Of a DNA stretch of 9,831 nucleotides, positions 1-7,289 are shown piece by piece. Under the pieces are notes generated by a model that searched no databases, had not been told where the DNA came from, and saw only the letters and a list, made by a program, of their open reading frames with translations. Position numbers and translations under genes: made by a program. The DNA comes from an uncultured Alphaproteobacteria bacterium (lineage in GTDB: Bacteria; Pseudomonadota; Alphaproteobacteria; GCA-2731375). Position 1 is the stretch's first letter. Each line of letters starts with the position of its first letter. Location: the NCBI GenBank assembly GCA_913049615.1, contig CAJWZI010000033.1:1-9831 (forward strand). The letters run 5' to 3'.

Positions 1-813
1 ATCCCCGGACGCGACGACCAAATGCTGCCCGGCCTCGATAGTGCCGCTGAATTCAAAATTGCGTTCGTCAATCCTCTTGAACGGAGTAGCCGCGCCATCA
101 ACCAATAGGCGAGGCACGGTTGCGCCCCCGAATACGCGTAACATGAGGGTACTTCCTTGGGCGGCAGCTACCGGTTCGGTGCTATTTGGATCCAGCTTCA
201 GCGGTGGCAGAGCCGTATACTCAGGCGGGGTCAGCCAGGCCTCCAACTCGGCGGGCGCGTTCCGAGTGGCGCTGAAATCTGGTGTAAATGCGCGAGCAAT
301 ACGTTCATCGGCCTCCAAACCGCCAACAAATAAACCCGCCACCAGCAGCAAATAGACCACGGCCCGGCCAGCCCATGGATCGAACAGCGGCAGTCCCGGA
401 CGAGGCAGACCTACACGCAGATCACGCAAACTAGCCTTGGCACGGCGTTGATGTATCCGCCAAATTACTGCTGCCTGGGCGTCATGAGCATTGGTCAGGC
501 GATCGTCCATCGTGCTCAAGGGGCGATGAGGCAAATCGCTGTGCGTTTCCAAGCGCCGGATGACGCTATCACGGTCCGGATTGCACCAATGGGTAATAGC
601 GAACCAAATGGCGCCTGCCGACAGCAGAATGAACACGGCCAACAGTGCAATGTGCAACCAGGGCGACAAGAGCAATGGAAATTCCAACAACCCCAAGGCC
701 AGAAACAGACCCACCGTACAGATCAGGGGCAACAAAGACTTCCAAGCGTTTTCCCAGACCAGCACCAGCCACGTCGCGGCCTGAACATACTGTATACGGT
801 CGGGTAGCCTCAT
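1..813 (-). CDS. DUF4175 / TIGR02302 family inner-membrane protein, N-terminal 271 residues (3' end outside window)
   Basis: The open frame runs from an ATG at 813 off the left edge, so only the N-terminal 271 residues are visible; family members are usually several hundred residues long. Two hydrophobic segments lie at about residues 27-48 and 52-74, and a third at about 150-166, so the start of the protein is a membrane anchor. Between them is a conserved stretch at 77-105 (NPDRDS, RRLE, HRPLS, DDRL), and after the third segment comes the AWLTPPEYT motif at 192-200. These are the landmarks on which I base the DUF4175/TIGR02302 call. An in-frame TAG two codons upstream fixes the start region. 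It lies 14 nt downstream of lysA as the last visible gene of the argH operon. The biochemical role is unknown; a cell-envelope role is inferred from topology. Family call fairly secure, function not. Confidence 0.85.
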   Translation of the reverse strand, partial: MRLPDRIQYVQAATWLVLVWENAWKSLLPLICTVGLFLALGLLEFPLLLSPWLHIALLAVFILLSAGAIWFAITHWCNPDRDSVIRRLETHSDLPHRPLSTMDDRLTNAHDAQAAVIWRIHQRRAKASLRDLRVGLPRPGLPLFDPWAGRAVVYLLLVAGLFVGGLEADERIARAFTPDFSATRNAPAELEAWLTPPEYTALPPLKLDPNSTEPVAAAQGSTLMLRVFGGATVPRLLVDGAATPFKRIDERNFEFSGTIEAGQHLVVASGD

Positions 814-827
814 AAGCTATTCCATAG

Positions 828-2087
828 TCAATCCCACCATGGAGGAGGACAATCCAAGTCGATCATATCCTGGATTTTTTGCCGGGGGCGGACCACAGCG
901 TACTGATCGGCCCGCACCATCACTTCGGCCACCAGGGGCCGACTATTGTACGTCGATGCCATTACCGCACCATACGCCCCTGCACTACGCAACGCGATCA
1001 AATCACCGGCAGCTAACGTCGGTAATTCTCGGCCCTTGGCCAGAGCGTCCCCGGTCTCGCAAATGGGGCCAACCACGTCCGCCGGGCTCAACACCGCATC
1101 TGGCGCAGCCTGTGCCACGGGCAAGATGTCATGCCAGCTGTCGTACATTGCGGGTCGGATCAGATCATTCATAGCGGCATCGATAATGACAAAACGACGT
1201 CCTTCATGCTTTTCATGGATGACCTTGGCAACCAAGATGCCAGCATTTCCCACTAGTACCCGACCCGGCTCCAGCACCAAGTCAAGATTCCGATTGGCTG
1301 TCATGCGCTTGACCATGCGGCCGTATTCGGCCGGTGTCGGCGGGGTTTCATCGGCATACGGAATGCCCAAGCCACCACCCAGGTTGCAGCGCTGGATGTC
1401 ATGGCCCGCCGCGCGCAATTGGTCAATCAATTCGAGAGCCCGTTCGAAGGATTCTTCAAAAGGCGCCAGGTCGACTATCTGCGAACCGATATGAATGGCT
1501 ACCCCGAGCATAGTTAAACCCGGCAGGCGCGCGCCTAAATCAAAGACGTCCATAGCCCGGTCAATTGGGATTCCGAATTTGTTCTGTTTGCGGCCGGTAG
1601 TTATCTTCTCATGGGTGCCAGCATCCACGTCCGGATTGACTCGAATAGATACGGGCGCCACCTTTCCCATCTCTGTTGCAACGGCGCTAAGCAGGCGCAA
1701 TTCCGGTTCACTCTCCACATTGAACTGATAGATGCCAGCTTTAAGGGCCTGAACTAGTTCCGCCTCCGTCTTGCCAGGTCCAGCAAACACTACATCTCTT
1801 GGCTTGGCCCCCGCTGCCAGGGCCCGCTGCAATTCGCCGCCGGAAATCACGTCCGCACCCGCGCCCAACTCCAGCATGGTGCGGATTACAGCTTGATTAG
1901 AATTGGCCTTGACGGCGTAACAAACCTTAGCTCCCGTGCCGGCCAGGGATTCAATCAAGACCCGGTAATGGCGGGTCATGGTAGCCGTAGAATAACAATA
2001 AAAAGGTGTGCCCACAGTAGCGGCAATTTCCGGGACAGGCACTTCCTCGGCATGCAATACGCCGTTCCGGTAAAGGAAATGATCCAT
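828..2087 (-). CDS. lysA: diaminopimelate decarboxylase
   Basis: This enzyme decarboxylates meso-2,6-diaminopimelate to L-lysine, the final step of lysine synthesis, using pyridoxal phosphate in the cytoplasm. The 419-residue length is normal. The N-terminal alanine-racemase-like TIM barrel carries the Schiff-base lysine K60 in YAVKANSN, the HIGSQI motif at 199-204, the phosphate-binding GGG at 237-239 and EPGR at 273-276. The C-terminal beta domain has the CETGD active-site motif at 343-347, which completes the neighbouring subunit's site in the dimer, and the AYGAVMASTYNSRP stretch at 371-384. Translation starts at ATG 2087, only 2 nt after the stop of the small lipoprotein gene; a GGGG-rich ribosome-binding site lies inside the end of that gene. 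Expression is therefore probably coupled to argH and lptM. No missing residue or frameshift is seen. Confidence 0.98.
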   Translation of the reverse strand: MDHFLYRNGVLHAEEVPVPEIAATVGTPFYCYSTATMTRHYRVLIESLAGTGAKVCYAVKANSNQAVIRTMLELGAGADVISGGELQRALAAGAKPRDVVFAGPGKTEAELVQALKAGIYQFNVESEPELRLLSAVATEMGKVAPVSIRVNPDVDAGTHEKITTGRKQNKFGIPIDRAMDVFDLGARLPGLTMLGVAIHIGSQIVDLAPFEESFERALELIDQLRAAGHDIQRCNLGGGLGIPYADETPPTPAEYGRMVKRMTANRNLDLVLEPGRVLVGNAGILVAKVIHEKHEGRRFVIIDAAMNDLIRPAMYDSWHDILPVAQAAPDAVLSPADVVGPICETGDALAKGRELPTLAAGDLIALRSAGAYGAVMASTYNSRPLVAEVMVRADQYAVVRPRQKIQDMIDLDCPPPWWD

Positions 2088-2089
2088 GC

Positions 2090-2230
2090 CTATGACCGCC
2101 CCTTCTTCTTGAGTTTATCCCGGTCCGTGCGCTTTCCGGTGCTGCCGTCGAGCCGCTTTGGTGGCCCCTTCTTGCCGCAAGCCAACAAACCCGCAAGCGC
2201 AAGAGCCAGGATAAGGCCGCGCCGAGTCAT
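2090..2230 (-). CDS. lptM: LptM (YifL)-type small lipoprotein, 46 aa
   Basis: This 46-codon gene is easily missed. Its ATG at 2230 overlaps the argH stop codon in an ATGA arrangement and its TAG ends 2 nt before lysA. The product has a short basic start (MTRR), a hydrophobic core at 6-17 and a lipobox LLAC with the lipidated cysteine at 18. The CGKKGPP motif follows, then a very lysine/arginine-rich tail ending KLKKKGRS. A lipoprotein beginning CG-K-GP is the hallmark of the LptM/YifL family, which in E. coli assists disulfide maturation of LptD in the LPS-assembly translocon at the outer membrane; that role is carried over from the family. The tail is shorter and more basic than E. coli LptM. 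In E. coli the homologue sits next to dapF, so linkage to a lysine-pathway gene appears in both. Coding status is strong; exact function is inferred. Confidence 0.85.
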   Translation of the reverse strand: MTRRGLILALALAGLLACGKKGPPKRLDGSTGKRTDRDKLKKKGRS

Positions 2231-3639
2231 AACCGGGCCCGCGCCTCTGCGATGGCTGCGCGCACCTGGCTGGGTGCCGTGCCACCTAGGGACGTCCGTG
2301 AGGCGACGGAATTTGCTGCACCCAGTACCTCAAACACAGCATCAGTAATGCCGCTTTCGATCGTCTGCATATCTAACAAGCTTAGACCATCCAAATCGAC
2401 GGCCCTGGCCTCCGCTAATTTCACCAAACTACCGGTAACATGATGGGCCCGCCGGAACGGCAGCCCTAATTCACGAACCAGCCAGTCCGCCAAATCGGTG
2501 GCGGTGGCATATCCTTGTCCTGCCGCAGACGCCATGACCTCCCTGTTAGCTGACAGATCTCGGATCATCCCTGTCGTGGCGAGCACCGTCAGCGTCAAGG
2601 TGTCAGCCACTTCAAAAACCGGTTCCTTGTCCTCCTGCATGTCCTTGGAATAAGACATCGGCAGGCCTTTCATGACCACCAAAAGTGCGTTCAGATCGCC
2701 GATTACCCGACCAGTCTTTGCGCGGACAAGTTCAGCGGCGTCGGGGTTGCGTTTTTGCGGCATGATGGAGGACCCGGTAGTGTAGCCATCTCCCAGATCT
2801 ATAAATCTGAACTGGGCGGATGACCAGTTGACGATTTCCTCCGCCAGACGGGACAAATGAATAGACAATATGGACGCGGCAGCTAGATATTCCAAGGCGA
2901 AGTCACGAGCGGCAACGGCATCCATCGAATTAGCGACGGGCCTGTCAAAACCTAAATCCTGAGCCGTGGCCTGGCGGTCGATGGGAAACGAAGTCCCAGC
3001 TAGCGCCGCCGCGCCGAGCGGGCATTCGTTCAGACGACCACGACAATCCTTGAAGCGACCGCGATCACGACTCACCATTTCTACATAGGCCATCAGATGA
3101 TGGCCAAAAGTTACCGGTTGAGCGATCTGTAGATGCGTAAAGCCGGGCATCACAGCATCGGCATATTCCTCAGCCCGGTCCAGCAATGCCGTTTGCAGAT
3201 CCCGCAAGGCTGGTTCCAGGGCATCGATTTCATCCCGCAGCCATAGCCGGAAATCCAAGGCAACCTGATCGTTGCGACTACGTCCCGTATGTAGTCGACC
3301 GGCGGGTTCACCGATGATTTCATATAGCCGAGCCTCCACATGCATGTGAATGTCTTCCTTGGCGGCGTCATATTCAAAGTCGCCCTCAGTAATTTCCCGT
3401 TCAACCTGATCAAGGCCCTTCAAGATCGCGAGACCGTCCGCTTCGGTTAGAATTCCCTGAGCGACCAACATGGTACAATGTGCACGGCTGCCGGCGATGT
3501 CTTGGCGGTAGAGGCGACGGTCGAAAAAGATCGACGCGTTAACCCGCTGCATGATATCCGAAGTGCCACCTTCAAATCGTCCACCCCATAGGGCGTTAGT
3601 GTCACTGCTATTTTTGTCTTCGGACCGCGTGTCGGTCAT
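2227..3639 (-). CDS. argH: argininosuccinate lyase
   Basis: ArgH splits argininosuccinate into arginine and fumarate, the last step of arginine synthesis; it is a cytoplasmic homotetramer of the fumarase/aspartase superfamily. The 470 residues are full length. The N-terminus carries LWGGRFEGG (17-25), then TGRSRNDQV (118-126) and FTHLQIAQP (167-175) with the candidate catalytic histidine H169. The superfamily signature [12 protein letters not shown] follows at 289-300, with the flexible-loop serine of the active site. The start at ATG 3639 has a GGGAG ribosome-binding site (plus-strand ctccc at 3647-3651) 7 nt upstream. It is the first gene of the minus-strand operon and ends in a 4-nt overlap with the lptM-like gene. 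The first 16 residues are polar and not family-conserved, so a slightly later start is possible but lacks better support. Confidence 0.98.
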   Translation of the reverse strand: MTDTRSEDKNSSDTNALWGGRFEGGTSDIMQRVNASIFFDRRLYRQDIAGSRAHCTMLVAQGILTEADGLAILKGLDQVEREITEGDFEYDAAKEDIHMHVEARLYEIIGEPAGRLHTGRSRNDQVALDFRLWLRDEIDALEPALRDLQTALLDRAEEYADAVMPGFTHLQIAQPVTFGHHLMAYVEMVSRDRGRFKDCRGRLNECPLGAAALAGTSFPIDRQATAQDLGFDRPVANSMDAVAARDFALEYLAAASILSIHLSRLAEEIVNWSSAQFRFIDLGDGYTTGSSIMPQKRNPDAAELVRAKTGRVIGDLNALLVVMKGLPMSYSKDMQEDKEPVFEVADTLTLTVLATTGMIRDLSANREVMASAAGQGYATATDLADWLVRELGLPFRRAHHVTGSLVKLAEARAVDLDGLSLLDMQTIESGITDAVFEVLGAANSVASRTSLGGTAPSQVRAAIAEARARL

Positions 3640-3667
3640 CTAAATGCTCCCGCCCCACGAGGAGGCC
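3640..3667. promoter_or_regulatory. 28-nt divergent spacer between argH and the TlpA-like gene
   Basis: The two start codons are only 28 nt apart on opposite strands. The spacer holds the argH ribosome-binding site (ctccc at 3647-3651, read as GGGAG on the minus strand) and the AGGAGG of the TlpA gene at 3660-3665. There is no room for two sigma-70 promoters, so each promoter must lie at least partly inside the opposite coding region. I could not assign convincing -35/-10 boxes. Confidence 0.45.
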
Positions 3668-4261
3668 ATGGCTCGAGAAAAGTATAAATCCGTGATCCCG
3701 GTTTTCGTCGCACTTGGTGTATGTCTGGCTCTGTTCACGGCGCAAGTAATAGCGCAATCCGGTCATGCTGGCGACCTGTCGAAGCAGATAACAGGAGCGA
3801 TGGCCAAATTTACCGCCTCGGACGAACCGCAGCAAATACCAGCAATTAATTTTCACAACGAACAAGGGCAGAAGATCGATCTATCCGCCATGGCCGGGAA
3901 AGTGGTCCTAATCAATTTCTGGGCTACGTGGTGCGGCCCTTGCCGCCGGGAGATGAAGGACCTGGACGAGTTGCAGGCCCAGTTGGGCGGATCTGAATTT
4001 ATGGTAGTGGCCCTGTCGTCAGACCGTAAGGGCATACCCGCCGTGCGCAAATTTTATGATGACAATGGCATCAAACACCTGTTGGCCTATAATGACAAAT
4101 CTGGCAAGGCGCAACGCACGATGCGCGTCTTTGGCCTACCTACAACCTTGTTGCTGGACCGGCGGAGACGCGAATTGGGCCGCCTGGTGGGCTCGGCGAA
4201 ATGGAGCAGCCCAGAAGCCGTGGAACTGATCAGGGCAGCGATAGAGCGGGCAGGCGGTTAA
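3668..4261 (+). CDS. tlpA: TlpA-family thiol:disulfide oxidoreductase, membrane-anchored or secreted thioredoxin-like protein
   Basis: The 197-residue product begins with a basic MAREKYK, then a single hydrophobic segment at about 9-29, which acts as a signal anchor or signal peptide and places the rest in the periplasm. The thioredoxin-fold domain runs from about 58 to 195: an LSAMAGKVVLINFWATW beta strand, the redox motif WCGPC at 88-92, and the cis-proline loop GLPTT at 156-160. This is the TlpA/ResA branch, typically reducing partners needed for cytochrome oxidase or cytochrome c maturation; the actual partner is not visible here. I chose ATG 3668 because AGGAGG sits just before it (the short gap is non-ideal) and because MAREKYK gives a standard signal sequence. 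An in-frame ATG at 3644 has no ribosome-binding site. Divergence from argH agrees with the usual alphaproteobacterial location of tlpA, as I recall it. Confidence 0.88.
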   Translation: MAREKYKSVIPVFVALGVCLALFTAQVIAQSGHAGDLSKQITGAMAKFTASDEPQQIPAINFHNEQGQKIDLSAMAGKVVLINFWATWCGPCRREMKDLDELQAQLGGSEFMVVALSSDRKGIPAVRKFYDDNGIKHLLAYNDKSGKAQRTMRVFGLPTTLLLDRRRRELGRLVGSAKWSSPEAVELIRAAIERAGG

Positions 4262-4325
4262 CAGACTTTCCGAATTCGCCGCCCTGTTCTAAATTGCCGG
4301 CTCAATAATGGTGGAGTTGACCGAT

Positions 4326-5210
4326 ATGATCATCGACCAAGTCGGTAAGGATTTCTTTTCCGAGCAAGGCTACATTCACATTCCCGGTTTGTTGAATACG
4401 GAAAAACTGCGTGCGGCTCAGACGGAAATCGACAGAATTGTCCAGGCCGCTCGTGGTATTGAAGGACACGATGCAGTCTATGACTTAGAGGCCAGTCATA
4501 GGCCCGATAATCCCCGCGTGCGTCGAATTAAGACACCGCATATACATTTTCCATATTTCGAAGAGTTGGCCCGGGATCGGACGGTCACTGACCCAGTGGC
4601 GGAACTGATCGGGGAAAATATTCGGCTCTACGGTGGTAAAATCAATATTAAGGCGGCTGGCTATGGCGCGCCGGTAGAATGGCATCAGGATTGGGCCTTC
4701 TACCCCCACACCAATGATGATGTTGTGACGGTTGGAATTCTGATCGACGACATGGATTCAAACAATAGCCCCTTGTGCATCATGGCCGGGTCCCACAAAG
4801 GGCCTATTTTTGACCATCATGCCGACGGAGCCTTTTGCGGGGCTTTGGACCTGAATGCCAATAATCTAGATTTTAGCCAGGCCGTGCCGTTGAAGGGTAA
4901 GGCCGGAGATATGTTGATATTTCATTCTCGCTGTGTACACGGTTCAACCAGTAACCAATCCAACCGGCAAAGGCGTTTGTTGATCTGGGAAATGACTGCC
5001 GCCGACGCCTGGCCCTTAGCCGGATTACGTGATGGTTACGACGAATTTCAACGGTGGATAATCCGGGGCGAGGGCGGCCTCGTTCCGCGTATTCGCGACG
5101 TGCCTGTTCGAATGCCCTACCCCCTGGCCGTGCACGGTGGATCGATCTATGAAAATCAGCGTGGCATGCATAAGAAATACTTTGAACATAACGTGGCCGC
5201 TGTGACCTAA
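4326..5210 (+). CDS. phytanoyl-CoA dioxygenase (PhyH) family protein
   Basis: This is a non-haem Fe(II)/2-oxoglutarate oxygenase of the PhyH family, 294 residues from this start. The N-terminal FFSEQGYIHIPGLL is the typical family opening. The metal triad is H120-x-D122 in EWHQDWAFYP and H205 in CVHGSTSN. R216 or R217 (NRQRR) is placed to bind the 2-oxoglutarate carboxylate. The core reads through GILIDDMDSNNSPLCIMAGSHKGP, the usual strand after the HxD motif. Such enzymes hydroxylate lipids, small acids or natural products; the substrate is not predictable here. ATG 4326 is preferred because GGAG at 4313-4316 lies 9 nt upstream; an in-frame ATG at 4308 adds six residues but has no ribosome-binding site. 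It follows the TlpA-like gene by 64 nt and may be read from the same or its own promoter. No signal peptide is seen, so it is cytoplasmic. Confidence 0.9.
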   Translation: MIIDQVGKDFFSEQGYIHIPGLLNTEKLRAAQTEIDRIVQAARGIEGHDAVYDLEASHRPDNPRVRRIKTPHIHFPYFEELARDRTVTDPVAELIGENIRLYGGKINIKAAGYGAPVEWHQDWAFYPHTNDDVVTVGILIDDMDSNNSPLCIMAGSHKGPIFDHHADGAFCGALDLNANNLDFSQAVPLKGKAGDMLIFHSRCVHGSTSNQSNRQRRLLIWEMTAADAWPLAGLRDGYDEFQRWIIRGEGGLVPRIRDVPVRMPYPLAVHGGSIYENQRGMHKKYFEHNVAAVT

Positions 5211-5805
5211 GCTTATTTCGGGTCAGAAATAGTGTCTACGGTGCTTGGAACCAATTAGTGCATCACGGCCAAATGGAATCAGTAAACTTCCGGGCAAGCA
5301 TACTAAAAATACAGATCTATAGATGACCGCGTAACAAAAGCTCCTTTACACAACGCAAATTGGCGAATAATTCGTTCACGATTAACCGGCTTTGTACCTA
5401 TATGATCACCGGGCGATACGTCGTCCGACGCATTGAGGGGACGTGAAATATTGTTAAACAAAAGATTTGGAAAGGCAATCAGGCCGTCTATATCACCGCC
5501 GCTGACAAGAACTGGCCTGACGTCCTGAACTAAAATATTTTTTCTCGAGCGCCAATGGTTAGTAGAATTGGCTGACAGGCTGCCCACGTCGGAAATGTTA
5601 AAACATAGTAGGACATAACACTTCTAGGTAATCGCGGCCACGGAAGCAAGAACTAGGCTGGCAGCCCTAGCTTGTTTTCATCTGGCCGTGTGCTTCCGCC
5701 CAGAATGTCGTCACGTAGCGCAATTAGCGGGTGGGGCGATCGTCGTCGGGAGCGAAAACATCCTAAACCGATCAACCCCAACCTCTAGCCTCCGGGATCC
5801 CCTGC
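5211..5805. other. 595-nt intergenic region between convergent PhyH and LLM genes
   Basis: The left part looks more AT-rich than its neighbours and I find no convincing gene. Right after the PhyH stop there is a small inverted repeat, TATTTC (5214-5219) with GAAATA (5226-5231) and a 6-nt loop, without a T-run, so it is a weak terminator at best. A 94-codon frame at 5587-5303 on the minus strand starts with GTG, has no ribosome-binding site and no motif I recognise; I do not call it. A larger structured element lies at 5641-5698 and is listed separately. From 5700 to the LLM stop I see nothing recognisable. Confidence 0.6.
5643..5678 (+). terminator. candidate Rho-independent terminator / hairpin between convergent genes
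   Basis: On the plus strand CAAG (5647-5650) pairs with CTTG (5671-5674), and CTAGG (5653-5657) pairs with CCTAG (5666-5670). Two inner pairs (CT/AG), an AA bulge, a C bulge and a GGC loop complete the stem. TTTT (5675-5678) follows directly. This resembles an intrinsic terminator for plus-strand transcripts, but the T-run is short and it lies about 430 nt after the PhyH stop. Overlapping it is a perfect 8-bp inverted repeat, CGGAAGCA (5641-5648) with TGCTTCCG (5691-5698), that could form an alternative outer stem. It could also end minus-strand transcripts from the LLM operon. Confidence 0.4.
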
Positions 5806-6819
5806 CTATTCGCAAGTCGCCTTGAGGAGCGGGACAACCTTGGTAGCGAAATTTTCCAGGGATGCTGCCATATCCGCCGGCCGCAACCCCGGCGGAACTG
5901 CCCAGGTGACCAAATCGGTTATGCCATTTTCCCGAATAAATCGGGTCAGTTCGGCAACGCAATAGTCGACATCACCAACCACCCAATTTTGGCTAATCCG
6001 TTCGCGGTCCTGATCTGGCGGAGCGCTTCGGCCTGCAGCCGCGAAAGCGCTGCCGTAGTATTCCATGCGCCGCCGCTCTGCCGCCCTTACCCGAGGCCAG
6101 TCAACATCCTTATCGTCCGTCACAAAGCACGGTTTGATAATACCGATACGATACTCATCGGGATTTCGGCCAGCGTTCATCAATTCATCACGCCATACCT
6201 GGATGGTAGTGTCGAACGGTCCTTGGGGCAGCAAATGGGCGTCGAAACGTGCGGCACGCCGAGCGCCGGCGACAGAGGAGGCCGCCACCCACAGAGGTGG
6301 TCCGCCAGGCTGAATGTAATCAGGTTTGATATTCACATCGTGGACTTGATAACGCTCACCCTCAAAACTAAACGGCTTGCCGGCAAAACAACGCGTAAGT
6401 ATTTCTAGGCCCTCATCAGTATGAGAAACCCTTTGTTTCAAGGGAATGCCATAGCCATCGAAATCCCAGGGCACATAGCCCAGGCCAATGCCAAGCTCGA
6501 TACGCCCACCGCTAAGGTTATCGACCACTGCCAAATCCTCGGCCAATCGCACGGGCTGATAAAGCGGCAGGATCGATATGTCGGAAGAAAATCGGACATT
6601 TTTAGTACGAGCGGCCATAGCCGCCGCTACGGGGATCCAAGACGGTAAATAGCCATCATCGACAAAATGATGCTCCGTGAACCAAATTAGGTCGAGTCCA
6701 AGATTTTCTAGCCAGACCGCCTGCTCCATGAGTTCGCTGTAGAAGGTTTTATTATCGACACCAGAACCGACAGGGTTGCGAAAATCATAAACAACGCCAA
6801 TTCGTAGATTAGGTTTCAT
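5806..6819 (-). CDS. LLM-class (luciferase-like) flavin-dependent oxidoreductase
   Basis: The 337-residue protein is a full-length bacterial-luciferase-like TIM-barrel enzyme that uses reduced FMN or F420-type flavin; FMN is more likely in a proteobacterium. The N-terminal strand LRIGVVYDFR is followed by WFTEHHF at 46-52, ILPLYQPVRLAEDLAVVDNLSGGRIELGIGLGY at about 83-115 (the family signature) and PPLWVAASS at 174-182. The C-terminus has the WVVGDVDYCVAEL segment at 279-291. Its ATG lies inside the stop codon of the small-subunit gene (ATGA overlap), with AGGA 7-8 nt upstream, so translation is coupled and it is the last gene of the GMC operon. Its position suggests it acts on the dehydrogenase's product or in the same degradative route; that is inference. 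The substrate is unknown and no reductase partner gene is visible. Confidence 0.93.
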   Translation of the reverse strand: MKPNLRIGVVYDFRNPVGSGVDNKTFYSELMEQAVWLENLGLDLIWFTEHHFVDDGYLPSWIPVAAAMAARTKNVRFSSDISILPLYQPVRLAEDLAVVDNLSGGRIELGIGLGYVPWDFDGYGIPLKQRVSHTDEGLEILTRCFAGKPFSFEGERYQVHDVNIKPDYIQPGGPPLWVAASSVAGARRAARFDAHLLPQGPFDTTIQVWRDELMNAGRNPDEYRIGIIKPCFVTDDKDVDWPRVRAAERRRMEYYGSAFAAAGRSAPPDQDRERISQNWVVGDVDYCVAELTRFIRENGITDLVTWAVPPGLRPADMAASLENFATKVVPLLKATCE

Positions 6820-7280
6820 GGTGGTTTCCTAAAAATCGGTGTTCTGTCACGCACGGGGGCCAGCAGTGACCAATTGCCCTGGTCAACCTCGAACCCTCTC
6901 GGGTACGGCGCGCGGGGTTCCATATTCAACAATCGCATAACACGGCTATCCCGGTAATAGCATTGCACCGTCAATGTCGCGAAAAGGTCCGCCGCCCCCA
7001 CGTGAGTACGTCGAAATGATTCGACAATGGCAGTGCGTTCCCTGATCTCTGAGCCGCTAAAATCATTTCCCACCTCATCATACGCCACGGCATCAAGGGC
7101 AGATAAGGCATCCCGCACTTTCTCCTGTTGCCGTTGCAAGGTATTTACAATGTCTGCAAAGATCTGAGGATCGCTGGCGCTGGGCAAGGCGAGGTCTTCG
7201 CTAGCAGGAATGATCATGTCAACAAGAATTAACAAGGCATTAGTTTCGGCAGCAGTGAGCTGTCTATTGCAATCACTCAT
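6816..7280 (-). CDS. gluconate 2-dehydrogenase subunit 3-like small subunit of the GMC dehydrogenase
   Basis: The 154-residue protein has the helical pattern of the gluconate 2-dehydrogenase subunit 3 family: LTAAETNALLILVDMIIPASED near the start, an FFATLT-like helix (LFATLTVQCYY at about 113-123) and a PYPRGFEVDQ tail segment at about 138-147. Family members are the small companion subunit of membrane-linked GMC flavoprotein dehydrogenases, stabilising and often exporting the catalytic subunit. ATG 7280 is chosen because GAGG sits 7 nt upstream, overlapping the GMC stop codon; a TTG at 7286 is possible but has poor spacing. Its stop overlaps the LLM start. Oddly, there is no twin-arginine signal or hydrophobic leader at the N-terminus (MSDCNRQLTAAE), unlike the classical exported small subunits, so the complex may stay in the cytoplasm. 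Sequence similarity in this family is low, so the assignment leans on context too. Confidence 0.8.
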   Translation of the reverse strand: MSDCNRQLTAAETNALLILVDMIIPASEDLALPSASDPQIFADIVNTLQRQQEKVRDALSALDAVAYDEVGNDFSGSEIRERTAIVESFRRTHVGAADLFATLTVQCYYRDSRVMRLLNMEPRAPYPRGFEVDQGNWSLLAPVRDRTPIFRKPP

Positions 7281-7289
7281 CCTCAATCC

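Noticed and set aside
41..807. Plus-strand open frames at 41-355, 448-807 and 560-784
   Set aside because: They lie antisense to the DUF4175 gene, which has recognisable membrane segments and family motifs in the opposite strand; the plus-strand products have no domain and low-complexity composition.
839..1728. Plus-strand open frames at 839-1174, 946-1494 and 1495-1728
   Set aside because: These are antisense to lysA, whose catalytic motifs are all intact on the minus strand.
1951..2202. Minus-strand 83-codon frame overlapping the lysA start and the small lipoprotein gene
   Set aside because: It is out of frame with both; the lipoprotein frame with LLAC lipobox and the overlap with argH explains this DNA better.
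5303..5587. 94-codon minus-strand frame in the PhyH-LLM gap as a gene
   Set aside because: GTG start without a ribosome-binding site, no motif recognised, and isolated from any operon; kept only as a note on the intergenic stretch.
5633..5700. A tRNA or attachment site at the hairpin near 5650
   Set aside because: No cloverleaf arms, T-loop sequence or CCA end can be fitted, and there is no integrase or duplicated end nearby.
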